A stretch of 64,000 bases of DNA from JAGDZR01 sp049115695 (GCA_049115695.1 JAGDZR010000006.1:310001-374000), one strand, 5' to 3'. Positions 52,211-61,612 are shown, numbered from the stretch's first letter. Program-made: numbers and translations. Notes: a model not told the origin generated them from the letters alone.

Positions 52211-53617
52211 TTAAGGTTTAAAAACAATGGTCGCAGCACCCCCAGGTGCTAAACTGCTTTTGTATATCTCTTGATCGACTGAAAAAGTGAATTCCGTAGT
52301 AACATCAGAATCGTTCAGGACTAACAATACAGTATTACCCTTTGGTGTTTTAAATGCAACATTTGGTAACCCTTCAGTAGGTGTTGATGCAATTCTTACA
52401 GATCCAGCTGGCACCCATCTTGATGCATGCGCCATCATGTAATAGCCAGCATTTCGAATTACATTGTTTTCATCAATGGTAATGGCTCCCAAGCATGCAT
52501 CACAACCACCATCCGTGTGAGGTTGAAGATCTGGAGCCGAAGATAAATTCCACTCAATAATTGCTTTGCAGCCATTATCAATTCCTCCGATTAACACTTC
52601 CCGTAGATGCCATTGAAAATCACCACCAAATTGCCCCTGAGCGCTATACCACTGCTCTGTAAAGTATAAATCTTTATCAGGATGAGCGGTCCGAATCTCA
52701 TTAAGGTTATCAATGCGTCCTCCATACAAATGAAAAGCTGAACCAGCAATGTATTTCCGCGCAATGCTGTCATTTAATATTTCAATCGGGTAATCAGGCC
52801 GATCAAGGTTATGATCGTAAACGATAATCTTTGTGTCTATTTCCTGCTCTTCAAAAACAGGCCCCAACCCTTCTTTGATGAAGGCTGCCTGCTCACTGGC
52901 AGACATATGTAAGCTTGGGTTATTACCTGGATGAAGAGGTTCATTTTGAGGTGTCACCGATGCTATTTCAATTCCATGAGCTTGCATGGCCTTAATGTAT
53001 TTGGCAAAATAAAGGCCGTAACTTCTATAGTATTCTTTTTTTAGGTTTCCTCCTTTTGTGTTACCGTTTGTTTTCATCCAAGTCGGAGGTGACCAGGGTG
53101 ATGCCATGATTTTAACAGCAGGATTGACGGATAAAATTTCTTTAAGTACCGGCATGAGAAACTCCGTGTCGGGTTCAAGAGAAAAAAGCGTTTGTTGTGG
53201 GTCTGACTGACCGTCAGGCAGATCATTGTAGGAAAAAGGTTGGGGATCAAGATCTGATGCTCCTATCGACACTCGGATATAGCTGAGACCGATAGCAGTA
53301 CCCTCTTGCCCGAACAGTTCTTGCAACAATGCACTTCTTGCTTCCTGTTCCATGCTCCTAAGATGCCTCGCAGTGCCACCAGTTATAGCGAACCCAAAAC
53401 CCTCAATGGATTGAAAGACCTGAGTTGGATCAATGCTAATATTCGCTTTCAGTGGTCGGGCCTGACTCGATGGCATCACCAACTCCAAACGATCAGTACT
53501 ATGCGGATTGGTAATGAATGATTCAATTTTGCCTTCAGCTATTTGTTGAGCATACAGCACCGTTTGAGACATAACTATTGCTCCTAAAAAGTAAAAATAT
53601 TTCAATAAAATGCTCAT
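52211..53617 (-). CDS. Glycoside hydrolase family 30 enzyme (second copy)
   Basis: A 468-residue exported enzyme (signal peptide ending VLYAQ). Family features: IMASPWSPPTWMKTNGNTKG, acid/base Glu near 224 in PQNEPLHP, nucleophile Glu near 321 in YFTEQWYSAQG, and a C-terminal beta domain with VAFKTPKGNTVLLVLNDSD. It is clearly divergent from the neighbouring GH30 lipoprotein, suggesting different substrates or endo/exo division of labour. It follows the PKD lipoprotein gene by 87 bases that contain a strong hairpin. Confidence 0.9.
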   Translation of the reverse strand: MSILLKYFYFLGAIVMSQTVLYAQQIAEGKIESFITNPHSTDRLELVMPSSQARPLKANISIDPTQVFQSIEGFGFAITGGTARHLRSMEQEARSALLQELFGQEGTAIGLSYIRVSIGASDLDPQPFSYNDLPDGQSDPQQTLFSLEPDTEFLMPVLKEILSVNPAVKIMASPWSPPTWMKTNGNTKGGNLKKEYYRSYGLYFAKYIKAMQAHGIEIASVTPQNEPLHPGNNPSLHMSASEQAAFIKEGLGPVFEEQEIDTKIIVYDHNLDRPDYPIEILNDSIARKYIAGSAFHLYGGRIDNLNEIRTAHPDKDLYFTEQWYSAQGQFGGDFQWHLREVLIGGIDNGCKAIIEWNLSSAPDLQPHTDGGCDACLGAITIDENNVIRNAGYYMMAHASRWVPAGSVRIASTPTEGLPNVAFKTPKGNTVLLVLNDSDVTTEFTFSVDQEIYKSSLAPGGAATIVFKP

Positions 53618-53643
53618 GATAGCCAGGATGTTAAGGTGAACAT

Positions 53644-53667
53644 GAAGGAGTGCAGATGCACTCCTTC
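53644..53667 (-). terminator. Intercistronic 11-bp hairpin between PKD lipoprotein and GH30 genes
   Basis: A perfect 11-bp stem (53644-53654 with 53657-53667) with a 2-base spacer, 27 bases before the GH30 start on the minus strand. No T tract follows, so it may act as an attenuator or an mRNA 3'-end protector after the lipoprotein cistron. Confidence 0.55.
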
Positions 53668-53704
53668 AATTTACACCCAATTTGAAGTAATGAAGAAAAA
53701 TATC

Positions 53705-54556
53705 TTATTGCCTGAACATAGTCACGTTATCAATCGTCACGCCTTCCGGCCCAAAATTGAATCCACCTCCACGAATAAGCACATAGTATGTGCCTGCTTC
53801 AGCAAAGGTGATGTTTCCATCAAGACAACTTGCTTGTGACAACAGTCCTTCATAGGTAACTGTACCAGCGCAATCCCATGCATTGATCATGGCTGCACGT
53901 TCTGCTCCGTCATCACCATTGTAATCATCCTCTGGAGCAGGCTCAACAGCACCTACCCAGGTTTCTACCCAAGTCTCGTTGATGCCATCTGTCTTCACTT
54001 CCATGTCTATTTTGTATGTACCAGCCTCTACTTCAACAGTTTGGTACATGCCCACATGCGCCCACGCAGCATCCCAACTACCTTCAGCGATATCTTCGAT
54101 TTCATTGAAATTAGCAACCTCATTGTCAAATGAGATTACACCATTATTGTTGGCGTTCATTTGAATAACAGTCCATTCAGAATCATCATCGAACGTTCCG
54201 TTCAAGATCAGGTTGACCGGAGGTCCTGTTACAGCAACATCTTGCTCATCAGTACTAGTACCAGACTCATTGGTCACAGTCAATACCACTGTATAAGTGC
54301 CAGTTGAGCCATAGGTATATACCGGACTTTCTTCCGTAGAGGTGCCTACACCATCACCAAAATCCCATGCATATGTCTCACCATCAACAGAACTGTTTGT
54401 GAATTGAACTGTCAAATCATTGCTCTCGTCAATAGCAAATGTAAACGCTGCGGAGGGTGCTGGAATTGGATCTTCACCACAGGAAATTGCTCCCATCACA
54501 AGCACCATGCCTGCAATAAGTTTGGTCAAATTGTTAAATGCTTTTTTCATACTCAT
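53705..54556 (-). CDS. PKD-domain surface lipoprotein (candidate glycan-binding protein)
   Basis: A 283-residue lipoprotein: signal ending MGAISC, then GEDP, the acidic residues that mark surface export in Bacteroidota. A PKD domain follows at about 33-112 (ETYAWDFGDGVGTSTEESP, TYTVVLTVTNESG). The C-terminal part (about 117-283) is a carbohydrate-binding-type beta sandwich (LILNGTFDDDSEWTVIQMN at its start, GVTIDNVTMFRQ at its end). I infer it holds glucan at the surface for the GH30 and GH5 enzymes, as SusE/F-type proteins do. It lies 281 bases after the GH5 gene and heads the minus-strand GH30 operon. Confidence 0.8.
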   Translation of the reverse strand: MSMKKAFNNLTKLIAGMVLVMGAISCGEDPIPAPSAAFTFAIDESNDLTVQFTNSSVDGETYAWDFGDGVGTSTEESPVYTYGSTGTYTVVLTVTNESGTSTDEQDVAVTGPPVNLILNGTFDDDSEWTVIQMNANNNGVISFDNEVANFNEIEDIAEGSWDAAWAHVGMYQTVEVEAGTYKIDMEVKTDGINETWVETWVGAVEPAPEDDYNGDDGAERAAMINAWDCAGTVTYEGLLSQASCLDGNITFAEAGTYYVLIRGGGFNFGPEGVTIDNVTMFRQ

Positions 54557-54631
54557 ACTTAGTTAGTTAATAAATAATGTGTTCGTCCTTGGAAACGGGC
54601 CATATTACTAGCCCAAAGCCCAATGACTCGC

Positions 54632-54639
54632 CAAATCTA
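54632..54639 (-). promoter_or_regulatory. Possible -7 element for the PKD-GH30-GH30 operon
   Basis: TAGATTTG on the minus strand matches TAnnTTTG, about 75 bases before the lipoprotein start. No good TTG was found at the proper distance. Confidence 0.25.
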
Positions 54640-54781
54640 ATTCTCGGTTTCACCTAACTAAAGAAGCTTCGTACGCCTTGGTTACATCAATGTCATTCTC
54701 TTCACTTCAATACTACTTCAATAATATTATCATATTGATTTACAGATATTTAACTCAACATATACAGAAGTGACAAGGCAT

Positions 54782-54814
54782 AAAAAAAGGAAATTCCCCC
54801 TCAGGAATCACCTT
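54782..54814 (-). terminator. Terminator after the GH5 gene
   Basis: On the minus strand two short stems (CCTT/AAGG type 4 bp plus 5 bp, 2-base internal loop; 54787-54797 with 54804-54814) run into a seven-T tract (54788-54782). It lies 23 bases after the GH5 stop, separating this gene from the PKD-GH30 operon. Confidence 0.65.
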
Positions 54815-54837
54815 GAAATATTACAATCTCTATATTC

Positions 54838-57549
54838 TTATTTGACAATAATGCGTTCCGTCTGTAAAACTCCTTTTGACTGATAGGCCAACAAATAGAC
54901 TCCTTCTTTAATACCGGTAAACACTACTTTATTGGAATGATTCAGATTCCATTTCTGAATGAGCTTTCCTTGAGTATTAAACAACTTGACACTACCACTG
55001 GCCGATAATGGAAGTGTGATTTCTCCACTAGTTGGATTGGGGAATACATTAAGTCGACTATTTTCAATTCCCAAAATTGGTGCTGTGTTGAATTGTAACC
55101 AATTCACATTGAACTCAGGATCCAATATGGTCAACTTTAAAAGCCCCCTTCCTGCCTGAAGTGTTATACGTTTTCTGACCGTTTGCCAGACCTGCCATCC
55201 ACCCGTTACAGGCACATCAACCTCCACCTCCCCAAGCACTTCTCCATCATAGCTCATCTGTTCTAAAAGTATCTTACCTGGATTGCTTTCACATGCAATC
55301 CGAACGTCTATATAATAATCTCCAGTCTCAGCAACGTTTATTCTGTAGGTCAGAAAATCTCCAGTATTGGTATACCCAATATTGAGACCGCCCCCTGCGT
55401 CAGCAGTTGTTTCCAACTCCAATCCCTGATTTTCAACAAAATCTTCGGCCTGCAATCTTCCTGGAATTGCATAATGCTTCGCCAGTCTATTGTCTATTGT
55501 AATCCCTTCCGTCACACCGAGGCTTACTTCTGAGCTATTCAGGATTGTACTTCCCATATAACTTACAACTATCTCTTCCCCATCTTGTATGGTCGCTTCA
55601 AGATTAATCATTATATCGAAATCATCAATTGTAATGGTAGATATGTTGACTATTTGATTATCTATAGAAACTTTAAAATCTTCCACAACAATTTGCGAAT
55701 CATCATGAGCAGGTTGGTTCAGGTTTAGCACAATAGTTTTATCGTTTACGGTATACCCATTGACGATATTAAAGGGCAATGTCTCTTCGCCCCCGACATA
55801 GGCTATGCCAAAATAGCCTATATTCATGCCTCCCTGATCTATGACTAACCTGACAGGTTGATTTCCTGCCTGTAGCAATACAGGATCGGTCGCTTCATAT
55901 GTCTTCCATTGCTGATAGCCCCCTGTTGATTCAAGTTCATAGCTCTCAGTTATTACGCGTTCACCAATCGCAATTTTGAAAGCAGATGCTCCTTCTCCAG
56001 CATATCTCAATTTTAACCGATATGCTCCTGTTGTCTCAACTTCGGTGGTGTATTGCATCCACTCATCACTAGCCGTCCAGCCAATGTTATAGCCGTTGCT
56101 AAGCTCGTCAGCATCCTGGCTTTTCTCTATATCCACTCCATCATTTCTGTAACCCCAGCCAGCATTCCATGCGGTATATGTTCCCGTACTGCCATGATAG
56201 TTTGCAGTATCAGTATCATAATATGCATATCCATTTCTTCCCAGGTCAAAATCTGTGGCGCTAATGATCAACTCTTCTGTTGTGTTGAGCTTTCTCTTTG
56301 TGAATACTTTCGTTTCATTAGAAAAAGGCTGTCTGATGAGTGCATCTGAAACATCCTTGTGATAGATCGCATTCTCTACTTTCAGGTTTTCAGTCAATGT
56401 TGATAATGTTTCCCACGCAGCTTCAGCACCTGGCTTGCTACCTCCATCATTCCAGTAGCGCAATATTTCGTCATATCCTTTCGGGGATGCGACTTCCAAT
56501 AGGGTGTTTAAGCCCACCTTTTTATGTGGCCACCATGCCCAGCCAATATTATTGGTCTCAAAAAGCCTGACACTATTAGCAAACCAAGTATTGGAGTTTT
56601 CACCAGTCTCTCCCAGCCAAATCGGGACATTTCTACTGTTCCTCATGTTCAGCATTCCCTGAATACTTCCCTGATCATTATGATTCCAGTACTTATGGTA
56701 GCTAATCACAATATTATCATCCCATAGATCTGGCAAACCATTGTAGTTTCCACCCCAGCAATTTCCTTCAATGACAATGATATGATTGTCATCAACCTCA
56801 CGAATGGCCTTTGTAATATTTTCCTGAAGCTTCCATAGCGGCTCATTGCTTGACTCTCCACAACCATTTAAGTCATTCGCATGATTTTGAAATCCCCAAT
56901 TTGGCTCATTGATCAGGTCATATGCCACTACCGTTGGTTCAGACGCATATCTCTCGGCAATCTTCTTCCACAATGCAATTGTCTTAGCCTGATTTGCCTC
57001 ACTTTCCCAAAGCGAGGGTTTGGTTCGATCATAGTCACTGATGTCTTCATTCTCCCCTTGCCCTCCGGGTGCTGCATGTAGATCGAGGATCAAATACATC
57101 CCATTGTCCTTGCACCATTGAACCAGGGAATCCGTCATAGCAAAACCCTTTTCCAACCAAGTATTACTATTCGCTTCCTCCTCAATGGGTAGCGTATACA
57201 GCTTGTAATGCATTGGCAATCGAATCATATTGAACCCTGCCTCAGCCATGAGTTCAATGTCCTTTCTAGTTGTGAAATTGGATAACCAGCGATCATAGAA
57301 TTCTCGCTTTTTCTCAATTCCAACCAAATTTTCAATGCGCTGCTCAAGAACATGCTGGGGTCCGGACGTTTGAAGCATATATCCCTCCTGCAACATCCAT
57401 CCACCAAGTCCATATCCTCTAAAGATGATTTCCTCTCCTTCATCATTTACGATCTTCTTGCCGTCCGTTGATAAAAATTGCGAATGGGCGCTGATTGAAA
57501 ACAGCAATGCCAATACAACTAGTCCAGTGCCCTTTTTTATTAGCGTCAT
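54838..57549 (-). CDS. Secreted multidomain GH5-type glucanase with CBM6-like domains and T9SS sorting domain
   Basis: A 903-residue enzyme. ATG at 57549 gives MTLIKKGTGLVVLALLFSIS, a clean signal peptide; a TTG at 57564 would add five residues. The GH5 barrel (about 20-400) has RGYGLGGWMLQEG at its start, acid/base Glu near 216 in DLINEPNWG and nucleophile Glu near 313 in PIWLGETGENS. After it come a CBM6-like domain (about 425-595), a beta-sandwich (about 597-690), a second CBM6-like domain (about 697-825, RLQAEDFVENQG) and a T9SS domain (NVFPNPTSGE, about 830-903). It is probably a beta-glucanase exported across the outer membrane. The divergent gene encodes the propeller sensor. Confidence 0.88.
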   Translation of the reverse strand: MTLIKKGTGLVVLALLFSISAHSQFLSTDGKKIVNDEGEEIIFRGYGLGGWMLQEGYMLQTSGPQHVLEQRIENLVGIEKKREFYDRWLSNFTTRKDIELMAEAGFNMIRLPMHYKLYTLPIEEEANSNTWLEKGFAMTDSLVQWCKDNGMYLILDLHAAPGGQGENEDISDYDRTKPSLWESEANQAKTIALWKKIAERYASEPTVVAYDLINEPNWGFQNHANDLNGCGESSNEPLWKLQENITKAIREVDDNHIIVIEGNCWGGNYNGLPDLWDDNIVISYHKYWNHNDQGSIQGMLNMRNSRNVPIWLGETGENSNTWFANSVRLFETNNIGWAWWPHKKVGLNTLLEVASPKGYDEILRYWNDGGSKPGAEAAWETLSTLTENLKVENAIYHKDVSDALIRQPFSNETKVFTKRKLNTTEELIISATDFDLGRNGYAYYDTDTANYHGSTGTYTAWNAGWGYRNDGVDIEKSQDADELSNGYNIGWTASDEWMQYTTEVETTGAYRLKLRYAGEGASAFKIAIGERVITESYELESTGGYQQWKTYEATDPVLLQAGNQPVRLVIDQGGMNIGYFGIAYVGGEETLPFNIVNGYTVNDKTIVLNLNQPAHDDSQIVVEDFKVSIDNQIVNISTITIDDFDIMINLEATIQDGEEIVVSYMGSTILNSSEVSLGVTEGITIDNRLAKHYAIPGRLQAEDFVENQGLELETTADAGGGLNIGYTNTGDFLTYRINVAETGDYYIDVRIACESNPGKILLEQMSYDGEVLGEVEVDVPVTGGWQVWQTVRKRITLQAGRGLLKLTILDPEFNVNWLQFNTAPILGIENSRLNVFPNPTSGEITLPLSASGSVKLFNTQGKLIQKWNLNHSNKVVFTGIKEGVYLLAYQSKGVLQTERIIVK

Positions 57550-57582
57550 GTTCAATTCGTTCAAATCACTTTGTAATTATTT

Positions 57583-57609
57583 CAAATTTAGCTGCTCAGG
57601 ATTAAGCAA
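57583..57609 (-). promoter_or_regulatory. Possible promoter for the GH5 gene
   Basis: On the minus strand TTG (57609-57607), 16 bases, TAAATTTG (57590-57583), an exact -7 match with slightly short spacing, 34 bases before the ATG. Confidence 0.4.
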
Positions 57610-57725
57610 TAAATTATTCTATACACTATTACTACTTCAACTATCTTAGCTTATTAATCGAACTACTTCATATCTCGTAAACGACTGTATTTCTGTATAT
57701 TAAACTCCTGAAAAATATCATCTAT

Positions 57726-60644
57726 TTGGTCAAATTCTCTCACATAAGGCGTGCGTTTCTATTGTCTTTGCTGATATGGAATCAACTCTTGGCTACTCCA
57801 GTCCAAACTGATCCCTCCCTGGGTACAAGTCGGGTAATTCACTACAGTCGAAATGAATTTCAGGGTGATCCACAAATGTGGTGTATGTGTGAAAACAAGG
57901 ACGGCATCCTCTTTTTCGGGAATAATGATGGGGTACTGGTATTTGATGGCGTCACGTGGAAGCTTGTCAAGCTTCCAAATAGCTCTTCAGTGAGAAGTTT
58001 GTCATGTACTGAAGAGAACAAAGTGTATGCTGGAGGGTATCATGAATTCGGGGAGATAATACAAGACAAGTATGGTAAATATCAATACAGATCTACCAGT
58101 TTAGGTCTCTCAAATGAGCATCAGGATTTCGAGAATATCTGGGACATTCAGCGCATTCAGGACTACATGGTTTTCAGGAGTGATTACCAGCTTTTTGCTC
58201 AAAAAAAAGGCAACACACAAACCTATGCATTTGACAATGTCTACTATTCTAAGGTCATTGACAGTACTTTTTACCTTCTTGACAATGGTGGGTTAAAGAC
58301 AATAGACTTTCTCAATCAAAATGTTAGCGGGATCATAGATGCATCCAGATTTAATCATGAGGCAATATTTGAGGTTCTATCAACTGATACTCCGGATGAA
58401 CTCATGCTATTTGCAGTATCGGGAAATATCTATTCGTACAATCTTGCGAATGAACAGCTCATCAAAATTCAGTCCCTCTTTGCGCCCAATTTTGACAACC
58501 AGATACTCAGCGTCATTAGAACTTCTGACAACCTGTTTTTTGTTGGAACTATAGCTAATGGCATATTGATGCTGGATAGTAGTGGAGTTCTCATACAACA
58601 GAATGCTTTTCCTCTACAGGATAAAACAGTACATAAGCTCTATCAGACTCGAGATAAAAATATTTGGGTGATGCTAAACAAAGGGATAGACTGTATCAAT
58701 ACAAGCAGCCCGGTAAAAGTGGTGATGGAAGATGCATCTGTCTATGATGTTTTGATTACAGAGGATGAAATGTTCCTTGCCACCAATCAAGGAGTATTCA
58801 ATGCGAAACTTCCAGCGCAAATACGGCCATTCAACAAGCTGAAATTTGAAAAGTCAATTCACCAGGGGCCGGCATGGAGCATGCATAACTTCAACGGTCA
58901 TGTGCTTTCTAGTCATGGAAATGGACTATTTCTTCTCAGCGAGCAACACGTAGAAAAAATTGAACCAGTCACAGGGGTATGGAAAGTGATACCGATCGAT
59001 CATCTTTCAGACCATTACCTCGTCTGCACCTATAAAGGACTATATCTACTGTGGTTTGATGAAGCAAATGGATTTAAAATCATGCATCAAATCCAGGGAT
59101 TCGATGAATCCGCACGTGACATTGCACCCGGTGATAACCCTGGCGAATACTGGATATGCCATGGATACAAAGGCGTCTATCATATAAAAATTGATGAAAA
59201 CTATGAAAGGGTATTCAGCACCACACATTATAAGGAACAGGGATTACCCTCCCCATATGGAAACAATGTATTCCGCTGGAATGATGAAATAGTCTTTACG
59301 ACTATCAATGGAGTTTATGAATTTAATGAAGCTAATGGGGTTTTTGTCCCCTTGCAACAGCTTTCACAAAACCTAGGTAATGATCAAACCATTAGAAAAA
59401 TTACTCAACATGATGAACATACATGGTTCACTCAATCTGGCCAAATTGGTTACTTTCATCAGGACAATCCAACTGAATTGAACAAAGGACTATTTCTCGA
59501 ATTTGCCGGAACACTCAACCGTGGAATGGAGTCCATCTCACCCAGCAACCATCAGGTTATCATTGGCAATAACAAGGGTGCTTACCAGGTAGATCTAAAG
59601 GCTGGTCCCAGACCGGTTGACGTCCCCACCTTAATCACATCCATTTCTTTTGAAGGAAAGGACAGCCGACAACAAGTTCCAATTGATACCCGTCAGTTCG
59701 AGCTTGAAAATGGGTTTAAAAATCTCAACTTTACTTTTGCAGCCCCAAAGCTGAGTGAGTATCAGCAATTACAATTTAGCTATAAGCTTGCTCCACTCGA
59801 TGACGCATGGTCTTCCTGGCAAAACCTGACTGCAATCTCCTATACTCAATTGAAGGCCGGGGAATATACACTGCAAGTGCGGGCTCGTAATCTGTTGGGG
59901 ACAATAAGCCAACCCATTTCTCTTGACTTCAAAGTAGCCCAAGTGTGGTATCGAAGCATAATCGCATACTCAATTTATCTGATTGTCCTAATCGTCTCTG
60001 GCTTCCAGTTTAGAAAATTGATTCGAAATAAAATCAAGCGCGAAAGGGAGAAGACCATCCGAGATCAGGAAGAAAAACATAAGCTACTCAGGTTGGAATT
60101 GAAACAGCTCCAACTGGAGCGAGATAAAGCAAAAATCACAAAAGACAAGCAGGTACTCGAGGAAGACTTGATCTACAAAAGCAAAGAACTCGCGAACTAC
60201 ACATTGCTGTTATCAAAAAAGAAGCGATTACTTACAGAAACGCGAGATGAACTCAAATCCATCAGAGCTTCAATCCGCGGTGAGAAATCCAGAAATGAAT
60301 TGCGCGTGCTCGAACGAAAACTGAACATTCAGTTGAAGGATGAAGCTTATGTCAAAGTATTTGAAGCAAATTTTGAGCATGTTCATAAGGAATTTCTAAA
60401 ACTCCTCAAGCAGCAATTTTCGGATCTTACCGGCAAAGAATTAAGGTTAGCTGCCCTTATCAAAATGAACCTTTCCAATAAGGAAATTGCCCCTATCCTT
60501 AGTATATCTGTGAGAGGAGTAGAAACAGCGCGATATCGTTTAAGAAAAAAACTCGACATTGATCAAGACAAGAACATGGTACAGGTTTTTGAACGAATGA
60601 TGGAACATCGAGAAAAGGAGAATGGTAAGCCCAATCAAAATTGA
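57726..60644 (+). CDS. Membrane-spanning propeller / Y_Y_Y / LuxR-type regulator
   Basis: A 972-residue one-protein sensor-regulator: signal peptide (about 1-24), beta-propeller of the two-component-regulator type (about 30-640, with blades such as NKDGILFFGNNDGVLVFDGV and RDKNIWVMLNKGIDCINTS), Y_Y_Y domain (about 655-735, YKLAPLDDAWSSWQ), one membrane helix (about 742-762), coiled coil (about 770-885) and a LuxR-type HTH (about 890-960, NLSNKEIAPILSISVRGVE). There is no kinase or receiver domain. It should sense a periplasmic ligand and act on DNA from the membrane. The start is TTG, the only start giving a signal peptide. It is divergent from the GH5 gene, its probable target. Confidence 0.85.
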   Translation: MVKFSHIRRAFLLSLLIWNQLLATPVQTDPSLGTSRVIHYSRNEFQGDPQMWCMCENKDGILFFGNNDGVLVFDGVTWKLVKLPNSSSVRSLSCTEENKVYAGGYHEFGEIIQDKYGKYQYRSTSLGLSNEHQDFENIWDIQRIQDYMVFRSDYQLFAQKKGNTQTYAFDNVYYSKVIDSTFYLLDNGGLKTIDFLNQNVSGIIDASRFNHEAIFEVLSTDTPDELMLFAVSGNIYSYNLANEQLIKIQSLFAPNFDNQILSVIRTSDNLFFVGTIANGILMLDSSGVLIQQNAFPLQDKTVHKLYQTRDKNIWVMLNKGIDCINTSSPVKVVMEDASVYDVLITEDEMFLATNQGVFNAKLPAQIRPFNKLKFEKSIHQGPAWSMHNFNGHVLSSHGNGLFLLSEQHVEKIEPVTGVWKVIPIDHLSDHYLVCTYKGLYLLWFDEANGFKIMHQIQGFDESARDIAPGDNPGEYWICHGYKGVYHIKIDENYERVFSTTHYKEQGLPSPYGNNVFRWNDEIVFTTINGVYEFNEANGVFVPLQQLSQNLGNDQTIRKITQHDEHTWFTQSGQIGYFHQDNPTELNKGLFLEFAGTLNRGMESISPSNHQVIIGNNKGAYQVDLKAGPRPVDVPTLITSISFEGKDSRQQVPIDTRQFELENGFKNLNFTFAAPKLSEYQQLQFSYKLAPLDDAWSSWQNLTAISYTQLKAGEYTLQVRARNLLGTISQPISLDFKVAQVWYRSIIAYSIYLIVLIVSGFQFRKLIRNKIKREREKTIRDQEEKHKLLRLELKQLQLERDKAKITKDKQVLEEDLIYKSKELANYTLLLSKKKRLLTETRDELKSIRASIRGEKSRNELRVLERKLNIQLKDEAYVKVFEANFEHVHKEFLKLLKQQFSDLTGKELRLAALIKMNLSNKEIAPILSISVRGVETARYRLRKKLDIDQDKNMVQVFERMMEHREKENGKPNQN

Positions 60645-60664
60645 GATAGGACAACAAAAAAATT

Positions 60665-61528
60665 CTATCCCCTGCTCAACCTGTGATCAGAAGGGGTCTT
60701 TCCATATACTTCCTTAAACGATCTGCTAAAATGTGATGAGTTTTCAAACCCTGATTGATAGGCAATCTGCGCAATGGTCAAATCCTCATTGATCAATAGG
60801 TTTTTCGCGAATTGAAGTCGTCTGTCAATCAACCATTTACCTGGGGTAGTACCATAAGAAGCCTGAAAGTCCCTTTTGAATGAAGACAAACTACGATGGC
60901 ACAATTCAGCATATTCCGTCAATGTGAGATTCTGACTAAAATTAGTCTCCATGATCGATTGGAGTGAAGGTTTTTCCAAATCAACCATTGCTTGAAAATA
61001 GGACGACAGCTCAGGATTTTCATTCGAGGTGAGAAAACTCACGACAAGTTCCTTGAGCTTTAACTCAAGTAACAAGTTTGATGGAGACTGTTCCTTTCGG
61101 AAAAACGGAATCATCGAATTGAAAAACCCCTGTAAAATGGGGCTAGATACAATTGGTCTTATTGAGAAGTTTTTGTGTTGTGCCCTCGCAACAAAGGCAA
61201 CACGCCCCTTGAGCTCCTCCACAATGGATTTTATAAAATTGTCATTGATAAAAAATCCGAACATGCAGAATTCTTTATCAAAATACTGGCTCATGGTAAA
61301 TGATCCCTTTCGAATATAGACTGTATCCCCTTCTTCAACCATCCAGCTTTCATCTCCGACAGATAATTTCTTTTTTCCTTTGAGCACGTGAATGATAAAA
61401 TCTGTTTGACTCCAAACACTCCATTGGTCATCCTTTATTGGACATGTATACTCAACAAACAATAATTCTTTCACCACAAACTTGTTGTAGCTCATGTCAG
61501 CCAGAATATCGGTGTACACATTTTGCAT
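60665..61528 (-). CDS. AraC-family transcriptional regulator
   Basis: A 287-residue regulator. The N-terminal half (about 20-130) is a cupin-like effector domain (FIIHVLKGKKKLSVGDESW, DTVYIRKGSFTMSQYFD). The C-terminal 100 residues hold two HTHs: NLTLTEYAELCHRSLSSFKR and LTIAQIAYQSGFENSSHFSR followed by FKEVYGKTPSDHR, the family signature. It is convergent with the propeller regulator (20-base spacer) and could serve the glucan locus or unrelated genes. A 6-bp inverted repeat lies 2 bases before its start. Confidence 0.9.
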   Translation of the reverse strand: MQNVYTDILADMSYNKFVVKELLFVEYTCPIKDDQWSVWSQTDFIIHVLKGKKKLSVGDESWMVEEGDTVYIRKGSFTMSQYFDKEFCMFGFFINDNFIKSIVEELKGRVAFVARAQHKNFSIRPIVSSPILQGFFNSMIPFFRKEQSPSNLLLELKLKELVVSFLTSNENPELSSYFQAMVDLEKPSLQSIMETNFSQNLTLTEYAELCHRSLSSFKRDFQASYGTTPGKWLIDRRLQFAKNLLINEDLTIAQIAYQSGFENSSHFSRSFKEVYGKTPSDHRLSRG

Positions 61529-61530
61529 GT

Positions 61531-61549
61531 GAATCGAAATTACCGATTC
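61531..61549 (-). promoter_or_regulatory. Short inverted repeat at the AraC gene start
   Basis: GAATCG (61531-61536) and CGATTC (61544-61549) pair across 7 bases, immediately before the AraC start codon on the minus strand. An autoregulatory operator or mRNA hairpin is possible. Confidence 0.3.
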
Positions 61550-61583
61550 TACATCAATTCACACACATCAATTATTGAGCAGT

Positions 61584-61612
61584 CAAAAGAAAAGAGACGA
61601 TCCTGGACCGTC
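61584..61612 (-). terminator. Terminator after the DsrE-family gene
   Basis: On the minus strand an 8-bp stem with one G-T pair (61612-61605 with 61603-61596) is followed by a T-rich run (61594-61585), 27 bases after the DsrE stop. The loop is very tight, so the inner pairs would open. Confidence 0.5.

Noticed and set aside
53705..54556. SusD-like protein in the glucan locus
   Set aside because: The protein is 283 residues with a PKD domain and beta-sandwich; SusD proteins are about 500 residues, helical with TPRs. No SusC-sized receptor is nearby.
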